A stretch of DNA of 50,626 nucleotides from Nitrospirota bacterium (GCA_020052615.1 JAGVOT010000021.1:1-50626); one strand, 5' to 3'; positions 1-8,370 are shown, counted from the first letter of the stretch. Program-made: numbers and translations. Notes: a model not told the origin generated them from the letters alone.

Positions 1-2344
1 CCTGGATGCCGTACGACTTGTCCGCGCCGCCCTCGATGACCTTCCGGAGGAATATGATCTGGTCGTTCCATTCCTTGATGGCCACGTTGAAGTTCTTTAC
101 CCGGTCCATGGTCAGCGCCAGGTCCGTCAGTTCGTGGTAATGGGTGGCGAAGAGCGTGCGCGCCCTGAGCTTTTCATGGATGAACTCTGCCACGGCCCAG
201 GCGATGCTGATGCCGTCGAAGGTGCTGGTCCCCCTGCCGATCTCGTCGAGGATGATGAGGCTCTTGTCCGTGGCGTTGTTCAGGATGTTGGCGGTCTCGT
301 TCATCTCCACCATGAAAGTGCTCTGGCCCCGGGCGATGAAGTCCGATGCGCCCACGCGCGTGAACACCCGGTCAACGATCCCGATACAGGTTTCCTTCGC
401 CGGGACGAAGCTGCCCATCTGGGCCATGATGGCGATGAGCGCCACCTGGCGCATATAGGTGGACTTGCCGGCCATGTTCGGACCGGTGATGATGATCAGC
501 TGGTTCTCGTTCGTATCGAGCAGCGTGTCGTTCGACACGAAACGCTCTTCAGTGAGCTGTTCGATCACCGGGTGCCTTCCCTCAACGATGCGCAGGACGT
601 CGCCGTCGTCGATCACGGGACGGGCATAGTTGTTCTTCGCCGCTGCCTCGGAAAGCGAAGCGATGCAGTCGAGTACGGCAAGCCTTCGCGCCATGTCCTG
701 GATGCGCACGGTCTGTGCGGCTACCTTCTCGCGGATCTCCTGGAAAAGCCGGTACTCGAGGTCCAGGATCTTTTCCTCGGCGCCCAGCACCTTCTCTTCG
801 TATTCTTTCAGCTCCGGCGTAATGAACCGCTCAGCGTTCGCCAGGGTCTGCTTCCGGATATAGTCCTGCGGCACGTTCGCCAGGTTCGTCCTGGTCACTT
901 CGATGTAATAGCCGAAGACCCGGTTGTAGCTCACCCGGAGGGAATTGATGCCTGTGCGCTCCCGTTCGCGCTGCTCGATGGCGGCAATGAAGCCTTTCCC
1001 CTCGGTGCTGATCGACCGGAGTTCGTCCAGTTCAGGGCTGTGGCCTTTTTTGATGAGCTTTCCTTCGCGAAGGGTGTAGGGAGGATCGTCATGGATGGCG
1101 TTCTCGATGAGTTGATGGACGTCCTGCAGGTCGTCCCATCCGTCATGTACTGTCTTGAGCAGGCCGGCGGCGCTGGGGGCGAGGAAGTTCCTGAGGTCCG
1201 GCAGGACAATGAAGGACTGGCGCAGGGCAACCAGGTCGCGTGCATTCGCCATGCCGAGGGAGGCTCGGCTGATGAGCCTCTCAAGATCGTAGACCCTCCC
1301 GAGGGTGTTCCGGAGGCTCGCGCGCACCTGGTGGCGTTCCTTCAGTTCGGCCACGGCGGTCAGCCGGGCATCGATCTCCCGTACGTCCAGGAGCGGGTTC
1401 AGGAGCCATTCGCGAAGCTTCCGGCCCGCCATGGAAGTGACCGTGTGGTCGAGCACCGACAGGAGCGTGCCTTTGCTCGAGCCGTCGTAGATGTTCTTCA
1501 CCAGTTCGAGGTTTCGCTGGCACGGCCCGTCCAGGACCATGAAGGACCGGACGAGGAACGGCCTGACGCCGCGTATGTTCGCAAGCGCTGTCTTCTGGGT
1601 CTCCTCGATATACCGGAGGGCGGCGCCGGCAGCCGAAACGCCCAGGGTCATGTCGCCGCATCCGAACCCTTCGAGCGTAGCCGTCTTCAGGTGGTCGAGG
1701 AGGGACTTCTTCGCGGTCTCCCGGTCGAAGGTCCAGTCATCGTAGGGATTGATCGCCTGCGTGTACTGCCGGAGGAGGGCCGTAAGTTCCGATGCGGTCT
1801 CCTGTCCTTTCGGCAGAACGATCTCGCGCGGCGTGAACCGTGAGAGCAGGGTGTCAAGCTCTGCTAGATTGCCCGATCCGTCCACCTCGGCCATGAAGAA
1901 ATCGCCTGTGGAGATATCGAGGAAGGCCGCGCCGTAGCCTTCTTTCGCGGGATAGAGCGAGGCGAGATAGTTGTTGTCCTTGGCCTCCAGCAAGTTCGCG
2001 TCGAGCACGGTCCCGGGCGTCACGACGCGGATGACCTCGCGCTTCACGATGCCCTTGGCGAGCTTCGGGTCCTCCACCTGCTCGCAGATCGCCACCTTGA
2101 AACCCCGCCGGATGAGCTTGGCGACGTAGCCTTCGACCGCATGGTACGGAAACCCGCAGAGGGGAGTCTCGATTCCCTTGGACTTGTTCCGCGCCGTAAG
2201 GGTGATCTCAAGGACCTTGGACGCCGTCACCGCGTCCTGGTCGAACATCTCGTAGAAGTCGCCCATGCGGAACAGCAGGATCGCGTCAAGGTGCTGACGC
2301 TTGATCTCGCGGTATTGTTTCATGAGGGGAGTAAGATCGGTCAT
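1..2344 (-). CDS. mutS: DNA mismatch repair protein MutS (C-terminus cut by window edge)
   Basis: MutS recognises mismatches and small loops and, through its ABC-type ATPase, recruits MutL. About 781 residues are visible and the extreme C-terminus lies beyond position 1. The N-terminal mismatch-binding domain carries the FRMGDFYEMF motif that supplies the mismatch-wedging Phe and Glu. The connector, lever and clamp regions follow. The ATPase has Walker A GPNMAGKSTYMRQ (near positions 430-490) and Walker B/signature IILDEIGRGTSTFDG, then an ATHYHELT switch. The ATG at 2344 opens MTDLTPLMKQYREIK, the usual start for the family. A large unrelated ORF on the plus strand of this stretch is only its shadow. 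The gene is intact as far as visible. Confidence 0.97.
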   Translation of the reverse strand, partial: MTDLTPLMKQYREIKRQHLDAILLFRMGDFYEMFDQDAVTASKVLEITLTARNKSKGIETPLCGFPYHAVEGYVAKLIRRGFKVAICEQVEDPKLAKGIVKREVIRVVTPGTVLDANLLEAKDNNYLASLYPAKEGYGAAFLDISTGDFFMAEVDGSGNLAELDTLLSRFTPREIVLPKGQETASELTALLRQYTQAINPYDDWTFDRETAKKSLLDHLKTATLEGFGCGDMTLGVSAAGAALRYIEETQKTALANIRGVRPFLVRSFMVLDGPCQRNLELVKNIYDGSSKGTLLSVLDHTVTSMAGRKLREWLLNPLLDVREIDARLTAVAELKERHQVRASLRNTLGRVYDLERLISRASLGMANARDLVALRQSFIVLPDLRNFLAPSAAGLLKTVHDGWDDLQDVHQLIENAIHDDPPYTLREGKLIKKGHSPELDELRSISTEGKGFIAAIEQRERERTGINSLRVSYNRVFGYYIEVTRTNLANVPQDYIRKQTLANAERFITPELKEYEEKVLGAEEKILDLEYRLFQEIREKVAAQTVRIQDMARRLAVLDCIASLSEAAAKNNYARPVIDDGDVLRIVEGRHPVIEQLTEERFVSNDTLLDTNENQLIIITGPNMAGKSTYMRQVALIAIMAQMGSFVPAKETCIGIVDRVFTRVGASDFIARGQSTFMVEMNETANILNNATDKSLIILDEIGRGTSTFDGISIAWAVAEFIHEKLRARTLFATHYHELTDLALTMDRVKNFNVAIKEWNDQIIFLRKVIEGGADKSYGIQ

Positions 2345-2477
2345 AAGAATCAGTCAAGAGACAGTCGATATTCGTGATGCAGTCGTCAATCGCAGTGCAG
2401 TCGCAAGTATCTCATGCTTAATGCAGTCATCCCCGTGCAAGCGGAACGGTTCATGCAAAACCCAACGCATTGTGTAA

Positions 2478-2539
2478 GACTAACAACGCGGGTCACGCGC
2501 CGCCTTAAGGCGCGTCGCTGTGGACCCGCCTCGTTAGAA
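2478..2539 (-). other. attC-like recombination site (integron cassette end)
   Basis: Read on the minus strand, this 62-base imperfect palindrome starts with TTCTAAC and ends with GTTAGTC, each 6/7 to the attC consensus boxes RYYYAAC and GTTRRRY. Inside, GCGGGTC pairs with GACCCGC, then further pairs lead to a TTAA-centred loop. The unpaired extra bases are all on the 5' arm of this strand (C, A, A, G), so the opposite strand bulges G, T, T, C; bulged G and T on the folded bottom strand are characteristic of real attC sites. It lies 65 bases after the stop of the small ORF at 2605-2853, in the expected orientation. No covariance search could be run. Confidence 0.6.
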
Positions 2540-2604
2540 TCATCGACCGATTTTACTCGTACTACCTGCCTTACCATTGCACCTTGTCTGTTAATAAAGA
2601 GGTG

Positions 2605-2853
2605 TCAAAGAATGTGTTTCTTTATGTTGTTGATTCCGTTTCCCAGAAGAATGCAGCCAACAATTGATATAAGGCCCGTTGTTGCCGTAATCATTAATGT
2701 ACTTTCACGCAACGGATATCCAAACCAAAATAATCTTATAAGATCTGTCAATGAATAACCAATTGTGAAGCAGACACCGGTAACCACCATGGATGCAGGT
2801 ACTTTTAATTTATTGAACATCTCAAGAGCAACTTTATTGTTTTCATCTGCCAT
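2605..2853 (-). CDS. small two-helix membrane protein, probable cassette gene
   Basis: 82 residues, family not recognised. A hydrophilic start (MADENNKVALEMFNKLK) is followed by two likely membrane helices, about residues 19-36 (MVVTGVCFTIGY...) and 50-70 (TATTGLISIVGCILLG). The ATG at 2853 is chosen because GGAGG sits nine bases upstream; a longer frame to 2910 lacks such support. The gene has its own ribosome site and no convincing promoter. It is bracketed by GTTAGAC (minus strand, 2892-2886) and the attC-like palindrome at 2478-2539, the layout of a roughly 358-base integron cassette. Codon use is more AT-rich than in the neighbours. Function unknown. Confidence 0.7.
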   Translation of the reverse strand: MADENNKVALEMFNKLKVPASMVVTGVCFTIGYSLTDLIRLFWFGYPLRESTLMITATTGLISIVGCILLGNGINNIKKHIL

Positions 2854-2885
2854 AGCGCTATGCCTCCCAACACGATTGCTTTCGG

Positions 2886-2892
2886 GTCTAAC
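2886..2892 (-). other. GTTRRRY core site at cassette 5' boundary
   Basis: The minus strand reads GTTAGAC, a full match to the integron core site GTTRRRY, 33 bases before the start codon of the small membrane-protein gene. If the cassette was cut between G and TTAGAC, its circular form would pair TCTAAC with GTTAGA over six bases, better than the pairing with the GTTAGTC now at the far end. That is what cassette integration predicts. A seven-base match alone is weak; the support comes from its position and orientation. Confidence 0.45.
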
Positions 2893-2902
2893 CAGTATAT
2901 AT

Positions 2903-2920
2903 CTATCCATATATGGATAG
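2903..2920. promoter_or_regulatory. 18-bp perfect palindrome
   Basis: CTATCCATATATGGATAG is a perfect inverted repeat just upstream of the presumed cassette boundary. A TATACT hexamer follows on the minus strand, so it could be an operator or part of a promoter region for the small membrane-protein gene, but the matching -35 is poor. Confidence 0.35.
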
Positions 2921-2978
2921 GAAAGAACGAATTTTCGGTCTTAGCGAATTTAGCAAAAACAATGTCGGTCTCTTATAA

Positions 2979-3782
2979 CTACCCCTTCGTGGGCACCTGC
3001 ATTCCAAGCTTCTTCAACACATTTTTGATATCCACCCAGACCCACTTCTTCTCCCCCGGGCTCCGGAGGAGATAGGACGGATGGAAAGTCGGCATGACGG
3101 GGATGCCCTCGTACTCCTGCCAGACGCCGCGCAGCTTCGTGATGCCCTGCTTTGTGTTGAGCAGGTTCTGTGTCGGCACGTTCCCGAGCGTAACGATGAC
3201 CGTGGGATGGATGGCCCGTATCTGCTGCTTCACGAAACCTATGCAGGACTCGACCTCGTCGGGTTCGGGATTTCTGTTGTTGGGGGGCCTGCACTTGACA
3301 ATATTGCAGATATAGACCTCGGCCCTCTTGATGTTCATGCCCTTTTCGATGATGTCGGTAAGGAGCTGTCCGGCCGCGCCGACAAAAGGCCTTCCCTGCT
3401 GGTCTTCCTCGAACCCCGGTCCTTCTCCGACGAAGACGATCACGGCTTTCGGGTTGCCTTCGCCGAAAACTATGTTCGTCCTGCCCTTGTGCAGTTTGCA
3501 CCGTCTGCAATCCCCGATCTCTTCGCGGATGGATTCCAGCGTGAGCGGCTGTCCTGTCTGAGACGGCGCAACGGTCTTCTCAGGCTCTTTGGCGACAGGA
3601 GGAGCGCCCGGTGTTAATATGATCTGTTCTTTCGGTAGAGAGGCCACAGCAGGTTGCACCACCGGGATCTGGATATTCGGCGCCCCTGCTTCAATGGACT
3701 TGACGCCAAGCGCGCGCTGATACTCAAGGTGCGCCCGCACGTCGGTAAGGATGTCGAGGAATTGCTTCTGAATGTCACTCAT
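2979..3782 (-). CDS. family-4 uracil-DNA glycosylase (Fe-S)
   Basis: Removes uracil from DNA to start base-excision repair. 267 residues: an N-terminal extension of about 95 residues rich in Pro/Ala, then the glycosylase core. Family-4 hallmarks are visible: CRRC near the start of the core and C-x15-C (KCRPPNNRNPEPDEVESC), together the four cysteines of the 4Fe-4S cluster; the uracil-binding motif GEGPGFEED; and HPSYLLR near the C-terminus. The ATG at 3782 (MSDIQKQF) is preferred over a TTG at 3830. The N-terminal extension is typical of the DNA polymerase-related annotation given to this family. Convergence of mutS and this gene on DNA repair may be coincidence. Confidence 0.93.
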   Translation of the reverse strand: MSDIQKQFLDILTDVRAHLEYQRALGVKSIEAGAPNIQIPVVQPAVASLPKEQIILTPGAPPVAKEPEKTVAPSQTGQPLTLESIREEIGDCRRCKLHKGRTNIVFGEGNPKAVIVFVGEGPGFEEDQQGRPFVGAAGQLLTDIIEKGMNIKRAEVYICNIVKCRPPNNRNPEPDEVESCIGFVKQQIRAIHPTVIVTLGNVPTQNLLNTKQGITKLRGVWQEYEGIPVMPTFHPSYLLRSPGEKKWVWVDIKNVLKKLGMQVPTKG

Positions 3783-3846
3783 TATTTTGTCTGGTAGTAT
3801 CTGTAGTGAGGTGGCGGTTTTAATCCGCAATCCGCAATTGAGAAAT

Positions 3847-4698
3847 TCAGTTCCCCCACTTCAGCTTCGTCCGCAGGATCTCGTAGTAGTTCTTGGTGGG
3901 ATGTTTGATAAGTTTGACGCGGTATTTGGCCTTCCTCACCTCGACGATATCGTTCAGACGCAGAGGGCTCACCACCTGGCCGTCCAGGGAAAGGGAAACA
4001 CCTTCACTATGGGAAACAAGCTTCACCCGGACGATCGCGCTGTCGGGGATCGCGATGGGGCGGTTCGAGAGGGTATGAGGACAGATGGGCGTCACGACGA
4101 AGCACTGGAGCGCCGGATGGATGATCGGACCGCCGGCTGACAGGGAATAAGCCGTGGAGCCTGTAGGCGTCGCGAGGATCAGCCCGTCAGCGCGGATCGA
4201 GGTGAGATAATCCTCCCCCACCGACACCTCGAGCGATACCATGCGGGCAATGGCGCCCTTGCTGATGACCGCGTCGTTCAGAACGTTGTATTCGGAGACC
4301 TTTTTCCCTCTGCGGATGATGCCTGCCGTCAGCATCATGCGTTCCTCGGCCTGCAGCTTCCCGGCAAGGGCCTTTTCCAGGTTCGCGTAAAGTTCATTGA
4401 GCGATACCTCGGCCATGAAGCCCAGGCTCCCGAGGTTCACGCCGAAGATAGGAACGTTCTTCTTTGAGTCGGCAACGAGCCGGGCCGCGGAGAGGAGCGT
4501 TCCGTCGCCGCCAAGGACGATGATCATATCGACCAGGGACGGAAGGTCGCATAACGCGACGCCCGCCATGCCCAGATCGGAAGCGGTCCGCTCGTCGAGA
4601 AAGACCTTCTTCCCTCTCGCCGACAGCCATTTCGAGAGCTTTCTGACGGCACCATGCGCCCTGGGTATGTTCTTTGCGATGATCCCGATCTTTTTCAT
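3847..4698 (-). CDS. nadK: NAD kinase
   Basis: Phosphorylates NAD to NADP in the cytosol. 283 residues, normal for the family. Motifs: LGGDGTLLSAAR with the GGDGT catalytic Asp, FGVNLGSLGFMAE, NVLNDAVI, and TPTGSTAYSLSAGGP. The C-terminal beta region includes SLSLDGQ. The ATG at 4698 starts MKKIGIIAKN, a standard start. A GTCCCGC/GCGGGAC hairpin at 4721-4737 lies in the leader just upstream. It belongs to the minus-strand housekeeping run with the glycosylase 64 bases downstream. Confidence 0.95.
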   Translation of the reverse strand: MKKIGIIAKNIPRAHGAVRKLSKWLSARGKKVFLDERTASDLGMAGVALCDLPSLVDMIIVLGGDGTLLSAARLVADSKKNVPIFGVNLGSLGFMAEVSLNELYANLEKALAGKLQAEERMMLTAGIIRRGKKVSEYNVLNDAVISKGAIARMVSLEVSVGEDYLTSIRADGLILATPTGSTAYSLSAGGPIIHPALQCFVVTPICPHTLSNRPIAIPDSAIVRVKLVSHSEGVSLSLDGQVVSPLRLNDIVEVRKAKYRVKLIKHPTKNYYEILRTKLKWGN

Positions 4699-4720
4699 AA
4701 GAATACCAATATAACCACGG

Positions 4721-4737
4721 GTCCCGCGAAGCGGGAC
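4721..4737. repeat. short GC-rich hairpin upstream of nadK
   Basis: GTCCCGC-GAA-GCGGGAC is a perfect seven-base stem with a three-base loop, 23 bases before the nadK start. It has no T-tract in the nadK direction, so it is more likely a dispersed palindrome than a terminator. Confidence 0.5.
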
Positions 4738-4786
4738 GCACGGATGAGCACAGATTTAAACCGCTGAACGGTGAATTCGATATAGG

Positions 4787-4950
4787 TCCTAACCCGGACA
4801 AGCCGGAAAATCTAAAGGCGTTTCTCGCAAAGCTCGCAAAGTACGCCAAGAAAAGCAGGTGAGGCTTTTGTTTTCAAATAAAAGCGGCTAAAGCTTTGGA
4901 CTTTCTTTGCGACCTTTGCGCGCTTTGCGAGAAATATTCTTGCCATTTTG
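4787..4950 (+). repeat. 164-bp dispersed hairpin element, copy 1
   Basis: This segment is repeated in opposite orientation at 25319-25482 with only a handful of differences over the same 164-base length. Its interior carries opposed arms, TTTCTCGCAAAGC near 4816 and GCTTTGCGAGAAA near 4922-4934, so the transcript would fold into a long hairpin. It contains no ORF of note and fills most of the 318-base gap between nadK and tsaE. Behaves like a MITE or REP-type structured repeat. Confidence 0.85.
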
Positions 4951-5016
4951 AGAAGAATATAATTCGTAACTAACTAACCGTGTGCGGCGCAGCCGCCTGT
5001 GGTTACAAGCAGTCTG

Positions 5017-5508
5017 TCATTTGATTTCGATGACCTTCTTGTCTCCTATCGTCTTCTTGAGATCGGCAAGCAGTTTCTCGTATCGTTCCCCTTCGGCAAA
5101 GAACCCGAGTTCCCTGCTGTTTTCCGACACGTCTGAGAAATAGACGTTGAGCTTGTCTGCGGGAAGCTCGTCTTCCGCCTGTTCGGCCCATTCTATCACC
5201 GTTGCTCCGTCGGAATCAATGTACTCCTCGAACCCGATGGATTCCAGCTCCGACGGGTCCTTCAGCCGGTAGAGGTCGATGTGATAAAAAGGGATCCGTC
5301 CCCGGTACTCGTTCACGAAGGTGAACGTGGGGCTCGTGATGTACTGGTCCCGGACCTGGAGCCCCTGGGCGATGCCGAAGGAGAAGTGGGTCTTGCCGGC
5401 GCCGAGGTCGCCGAACAGGCAGACCAGGTCGCCGGGTTCAAGCATCGATCCCAGGACCCGCCCGACCTCTTCGGTCTGTTCCGTGTTCGAGGTGATGATG
5501 CTGAACAT
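5017..5508 (-). CDS. tsaE: tRNA threonylcarbamoyladenosine ATPase TsaE
   Basis: TsaE is the small P-loop ATPase that works with TsaB/TsaD to make t6A37 on ANN-reading tRNAs. 163 residues. Walker A GDLGAGKTHFSFGIAQGL is followed by TSPTFTFVNEY and HIDLYRL, then a Walker-B-like TVIEWAEQ; all are typical of the YjeE family. The C-terminus is slightly longer than average. The ATG at 5508 overlaps the TGA stop of the upstream CBS gene by one base, which implies translational coupling. A TTG one codon earlier is ignored for that reason. Confidence 0.94.
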   Translation of the reverse strand: MFSIITSNTEQTEEVGRVLGSMLEPGDLVCLFGDLGAGKTHFSFGIAQGLQVRDQYITSPTFTFVNEYRGRIPFYHIDLYRLKDPSELESIGFEEYIDSDGATVIEWAEQAEDELPADKLNVYFSDVSENSRELGFFAEGERYEKLLADLKKTIGDKKVIEIK

Positions 5509-5966
5509 CAACCCGCCTGTTGTGCGACGGCCCTGACGACATCACGCTTTCCCACGATGCCGACGACCTTCCCGGAACTGACCACGGGAAGGAGATGCGC
5601 TTTTTTTTCGGACATGATCGTGGCGATGTCGGTGAGCGTGGTGTCCTCGGTGATCGTGACGACCTTCTTGGTGCTGATATCGCCGACCTTTGTCGCCGTC
5701 AGCCGTTTAACATCCTCGGCGAACTTCTTTGAGCTCTCGAGGTAAATGACCGCGTCCAGGAAGCTGACCACGGTCGGGATATGGAGGCGCTTGTTCCTGC
5801 TGATGAGATCGTTCTCGGTCACGATGCCGACAACGGCGCCACGCGCGTCGACGACCGGCACGCCGCTGATCTCGTTCGCCACGAGAAGGCTGGACAGTTC
5901 CTCGATGGAGGTGTCGGGCGTTACGGTCACTACGTCCTTGGTCATGATGTCTTTCGCGGTCAGCAT
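5508..5966 (-). CDS. tandem CBS-domain protein
   Basis: 152 residues made entirely of two CBS motifs: residues about 1-60 (MLTAKDIMTKDVVTVTP ... GIVTENDL) and 90-150 (VGDISTKKVVTITEDTTL ... GIVGKRDVV). Such Bateman modules bind adenine nucleotides such as AMP, ATP or NAD(H) and regulate partners; the partner here is unknown. The start at 5966 has AAGGAGGG six bases upstream. Coupling to tsaE and nearness to nnr and nadK suggest a sensor tied to nucleotide metabolism, but that is inference only. Confidence 0.92.
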   Translation of the reverse strand: MLTAKDIMTKDVVTVTPDTSIEELSSLLVANEISGVPVVDARGAVVGIVTENDLISRNKRLHIPTVVSFLDAVIYLESSKKFAEDVKRLTATKVGDISTKKVVTITEDTTLTDIATIMSEKKAHLLPVVSSGKVVGIVGKRDVVRAVAQQAG

Positions 5967-6054
5967 AAGCCCTCCTTCAGAATTCTGCCACAGAGGCGCA
6001 GAGAAGAACAGATTCGTATTCCAACGCTATTGGTAAATGCTTCAGCTTCTTTTT

Positions 6055-6127
6055 CCGTCATTCCCGCACAAGCGGGAATCCAGGCTTATCAGGCTGTCAC
6101 TGGATCCCCGTTTTCACGGGGATGACG
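6055..6127. repeat. dRS3-like palindromic repeat
   Basis: Two arms, CCGTCATTCCCGC...GCGGGAATCCAG (6055-6083) and CTGGATCCCCG...CGGGGATGACG (6100-6127), are complementary to each other, and each contains its own small palindrome. The ATTCCC-N8-GGGAAT core matches the form of dRS3 elements, first known from Neisseria and seen in many Gram-negative genomes. It sits between nnr and the CBS gene and holds no gene. Confidence 0.8.
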
Positions 6128-6152
6128 AAAAAGGCTGCAAAAGTTGTTTACA

Positions 6153-7703
6153 TTATTCGCTGGTTTCAATCGTCCGCTTCATTGCTTCCGGTATCCTCTC
6201 GATCAGATCCCCGGCGATCATCCCGGCTTCGCCCTTCTCTTCCGCTGCCAGGTCGCCGGCAAGGCCGTGGAGATAGACGGCAAGGCACGCGGCCGGTGTC
6301 GGGCCGTATCCCTGGGCGAGCAGGCTCCCGATCATGCCCGTCAGCACGTCGCCCGTACCGCCGCTCGCCATGCCGGGGTTGCCCGTCGTATTGACGAACA
6401 CCTCCCCGTCGGGCGTTGCGATGACCGTCCCCGCTCCCTTGAGCACCACGGTCACACCGAACTTTGCGGCAGCGTCAGAGGCCATGCCTATCCTGTCACT
6501 CTGGACATCGTCGGTCGAAACACCCAGGAGCCTCGCCATTTCCCCGGGATGAGGCGTCAAGACCACGGGCGCCTTTGCCTTTTTCAGCGCGGCAACGGAC
6601 CCCGCAAAGGCATTAACCCCGTCGGCGTCGATCACCAGCGGGATGGACATGCGCTGGACCAGGTTGATGACGACCTGGACGGTCTCATAGTGCGTCGTGA
6701 GCCCCGGGCCGATCGCACAGGCCGTCATGCTGCCTGATGCCTTGAGGAGCTCATCCTCCGAACCGATGCCGAGCGTGCCGTCAATGCTCTCACCGGCGGG
6801 AATGCACATGGCCTCCATGACCTGCTGCTGGATGAGGGGAATGATCCCCATGGGCGCGGCGACGCTCACCAGGCCCGCGCCGGTCCGCAGGCCCCCTCGC
6901 GCTGCCATCACCGCCGCACCGGCCTTGCCCAGGGAGCCGGCAATGATCATGAGATGCCCGAAGTCTCCCTTGTGGGAATCCCGGTCGCGCTCGCCCGTCA
7001 ACCCCCAGGCCAGGCCGTGTTCCAGAAGACCGACGCGTATCTTTTCCTTCTCGATGACCTCCGTCGGGATGCCGATGTCCGCCACCCGCACCTGCCCCGC
7101 GAAGGCGGCCCCGGGATACAGCACCAGCCCCCGCTTGGGCACTACCATGGTCACCGTAAGGTCCGCCCGAACCGCAGCACCCATCACCTCGCCGGTATCG
7201 GCGTTAACGCCCGTGGGGATGTCCACGGCCACGACCGGCCGCCCGGCCATGTTCATAAGCTCCGCGGCGATCGCGTAGTTCCCTTTGAGCGGCGAAGAAA
7301 GCCCCACCCCGAGCATGGCATCGACAAGCACGTCGGACCACGCTATCAGCTCCGCGATAGCCGGGGACGCGGCATTCGGGATGATCTCCACATCCATCTT
7401 CCTGAGGATCGCGAGGTTCAGCTTTGCTTCGCCCGTGAGGGCCGCGAAGGACGCAAGGAGGCATACCCGCACGGGAATGCCGCGGATCCGGAGCCTGCGC
7501 GCCAGGGCGAGCCCGTCGCCGCCGTTGTTCCCCTTGCCGCAGAGGATGCCCACCTTCACGCCGTCAAGGCCTTCGAAGAAGCGCTCCATCTCGAAGACGA
7601 CGGCGGACGCCGCGTTCTCCATCAGGACCGGCCCGGGTATGCCGAACTCCCGTATTGCCCGGCGGTCGATGTTCCCTATTTGTTTTGCAGTGGCGATCTT
7701 CAT
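6153..7703 (-). CDS. nnr: bifunctional NAD(P)HX epimerase / ADP-dependent dehydratase
   Basis: Repairs hydrated NADH and NADPH. 516 residues with both halves: the N-terminal YjeF_N epimerase domain (about 1-215; GNNGGDGLALAR, DAMLGVG, VAVDIPTGVNADTGEV) and the C-terminal ribokinase-like dehydratase (about 235-510; KGDFGHLMIIAGS, ACAIGPGL, VIDADGVNAF, LTPHPGEMARL, NTTGNPGMASGGTGDVL with the catalytic Asp). Start ATG at 7703 (MKIATAKQIGNIDRRAI). It lies downstream of acpS in the order pdxJ, acpS, nnr, CBS, tsaE. Several plus-strand frames over it are shadows. Confidence 0.96.
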   Translation of the reverse strand: MKIATAKQIGNIDRRAIREFGIPGPVLMENAASAVVFEMERFFEGLDGVKVGILCGKGNNGGDGLALARRLRIRGIPVRVCLLASFAALTGEAKLNLAILRKMDVEIIPNAASPAIAELIAWSDVLVDAMLGVGLSSPLKGNYAIAAELMNMAGRPVVAVDIPTGVNADTGEVMGAAVRADLTVTMVVPKRGLVLYPGAAFAGQVRVADIGIPTEVIEKEKIRVGLLEHGLAWGLTGERDRDSHKGDFGHLMIIAGSLGKAGAAVMAARGGLRTGAGLVSVAAPMGIIPLIQQQVMEAMCIPAGESIDGTLGIGSEDELLKASGSMTACAIGPGLTTHYETVQVVINLVQRMSIPLVIDADGVNAFAGSVAALKKAKAPVVLTPHPGEMARLLGVSTDDVQSDRIGMASDAAAKFGVTVVLKGAGTVIATPDGEVFVNTTGNPGMASGGTGDVLTGMIGSLLAQGYGPTPAACLAVYLHGLAGDLAAEEKGEAGMIAGDLIERIPEAMKRTIETSE

Positions 7704-7744
7704 ACGTTATGTACCGATCAAAATCCAAATTAAAAAGGCAGGAG

Positions 7745-7856
7745 TGTTTCTCGCAACCAGAAGTAGGCGCTTCTAAGCGAGGCGCCAAGCTCGCAAAGAA
7801 AAACGAAGCTTGTTTGTCTTAAACCTTTGCGTCCTTTGCGTGCTTAGCGAGAGACG
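7745..7856. repeat. hairpin repeat downstream of acpS
   Basis: The 220-base gap between acpS and nnr holds opposed arms (TTTCTCGCAACC near 7747, CTTTGCGTGCTTAGCGAGAGA near 7835) plus a 25-base block, 7761-7785, repeated perfectly and inverted at 8476-8500 on the other side of acpS. Related to the elements at 4787-4950 and 25319-25482 in the TCTCGCAAAG/CTTTGCGAGA arms but not in the loop. Confidence 0.75.
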
Positions 7857-7923
7857 CACTTTGTTCTGACTTGCCCGGCTCAGATTGTGCTTATTGCATA
7901 TCTCGAATCAGCGCCCGATCCCG

Positions 7924-8337
7924 TCACGCCTCGTGGTGGACCTCGGTGGCGCCATACCGCGCTCCGCCGATAAGCACCGCGTGGGCAACGGCATACCCCT
8001 CGTCGTGGGAATAGCTGAGCATGATCTGGCTGACGCCCTTGAGGTCGGCGAGGTCCTTTGCCGCGCCCGTGATGTTCACAATGGGCCCGCCGCCTTCGCC
8101 GTGCAGCACCTCGATATCGGTCCACTTCATCCCGGCCGAGAGGCCGGTGCCGAATGCCTTCAGGACGGCCTCTTTTGACGCGAAGCGCGCCGCATAGTGC
8201 TGGGCAGGGAACTTCTGGCGGCTGCAGTACTCCCGTTCCTTCTGGGTGAACACCCGCTCAAGAAATCCGGGATGGTCTCCCCCCGCCTTCTCGATTCGAC
8301 TGATCTTCACCAGGTCAGTTCCAATGCCAATGATCAT
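7924..8337 (-). CDS. acpS: holo-[acyl-carrier-protein] synthase
   Basis: Transfers 4'-phosphopantetheine from CoA to ACP for fatty-acid synthesis. 137 residues. Motifs: MIIGIGTDLVKISRIE with the metal-binding Asp, FTQKEREYC, and the active-site helix YAARFASKEAVLKAFGTG. ATG 8337 is chosen because the family begins at IIGIGTDL; the frame is open further upstream but reads repeat sequence. The C-terminus is about ten residues longer than many homologues. The gene is framed by inverted copies of a hairpin repeat. Confidence 0.96.
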   Translation of the reverse strand: MIIGIGTDLVKISRIEKAGGDHPGFLERVFTQKEREYCSRQKFPAQHYAARFASKEAVLKAFGTGLSAGMKWTDIEVLHGEGGGPIVNITGAAKDLADLKGVSQIMLSYSHDEGYAVAHAVLIGGARYGATEVHHEA

Positions 8338-8370
8338 GGTTTTCTCTCCAACCTTATTTATACAAACATC

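Noticed and set aside
134-1843. 569-codon open frame on the plus strand
   Set aside because: It lies wholly opposite mutS, whose conserved motifs are read on the minus strand. The frame has no recognisable domain and arises from GC-rich third positions.
4968-5010. TAACC...GGTTA hairpin near the tsaE end as a second attC site
   Set aside because: The arms pair only about 10 of 14 bases, there is no R box of the RYYYAAC/GTTRRRY kind, and no extrahelical bases in the right arm. It is more likely a simple palindrome.
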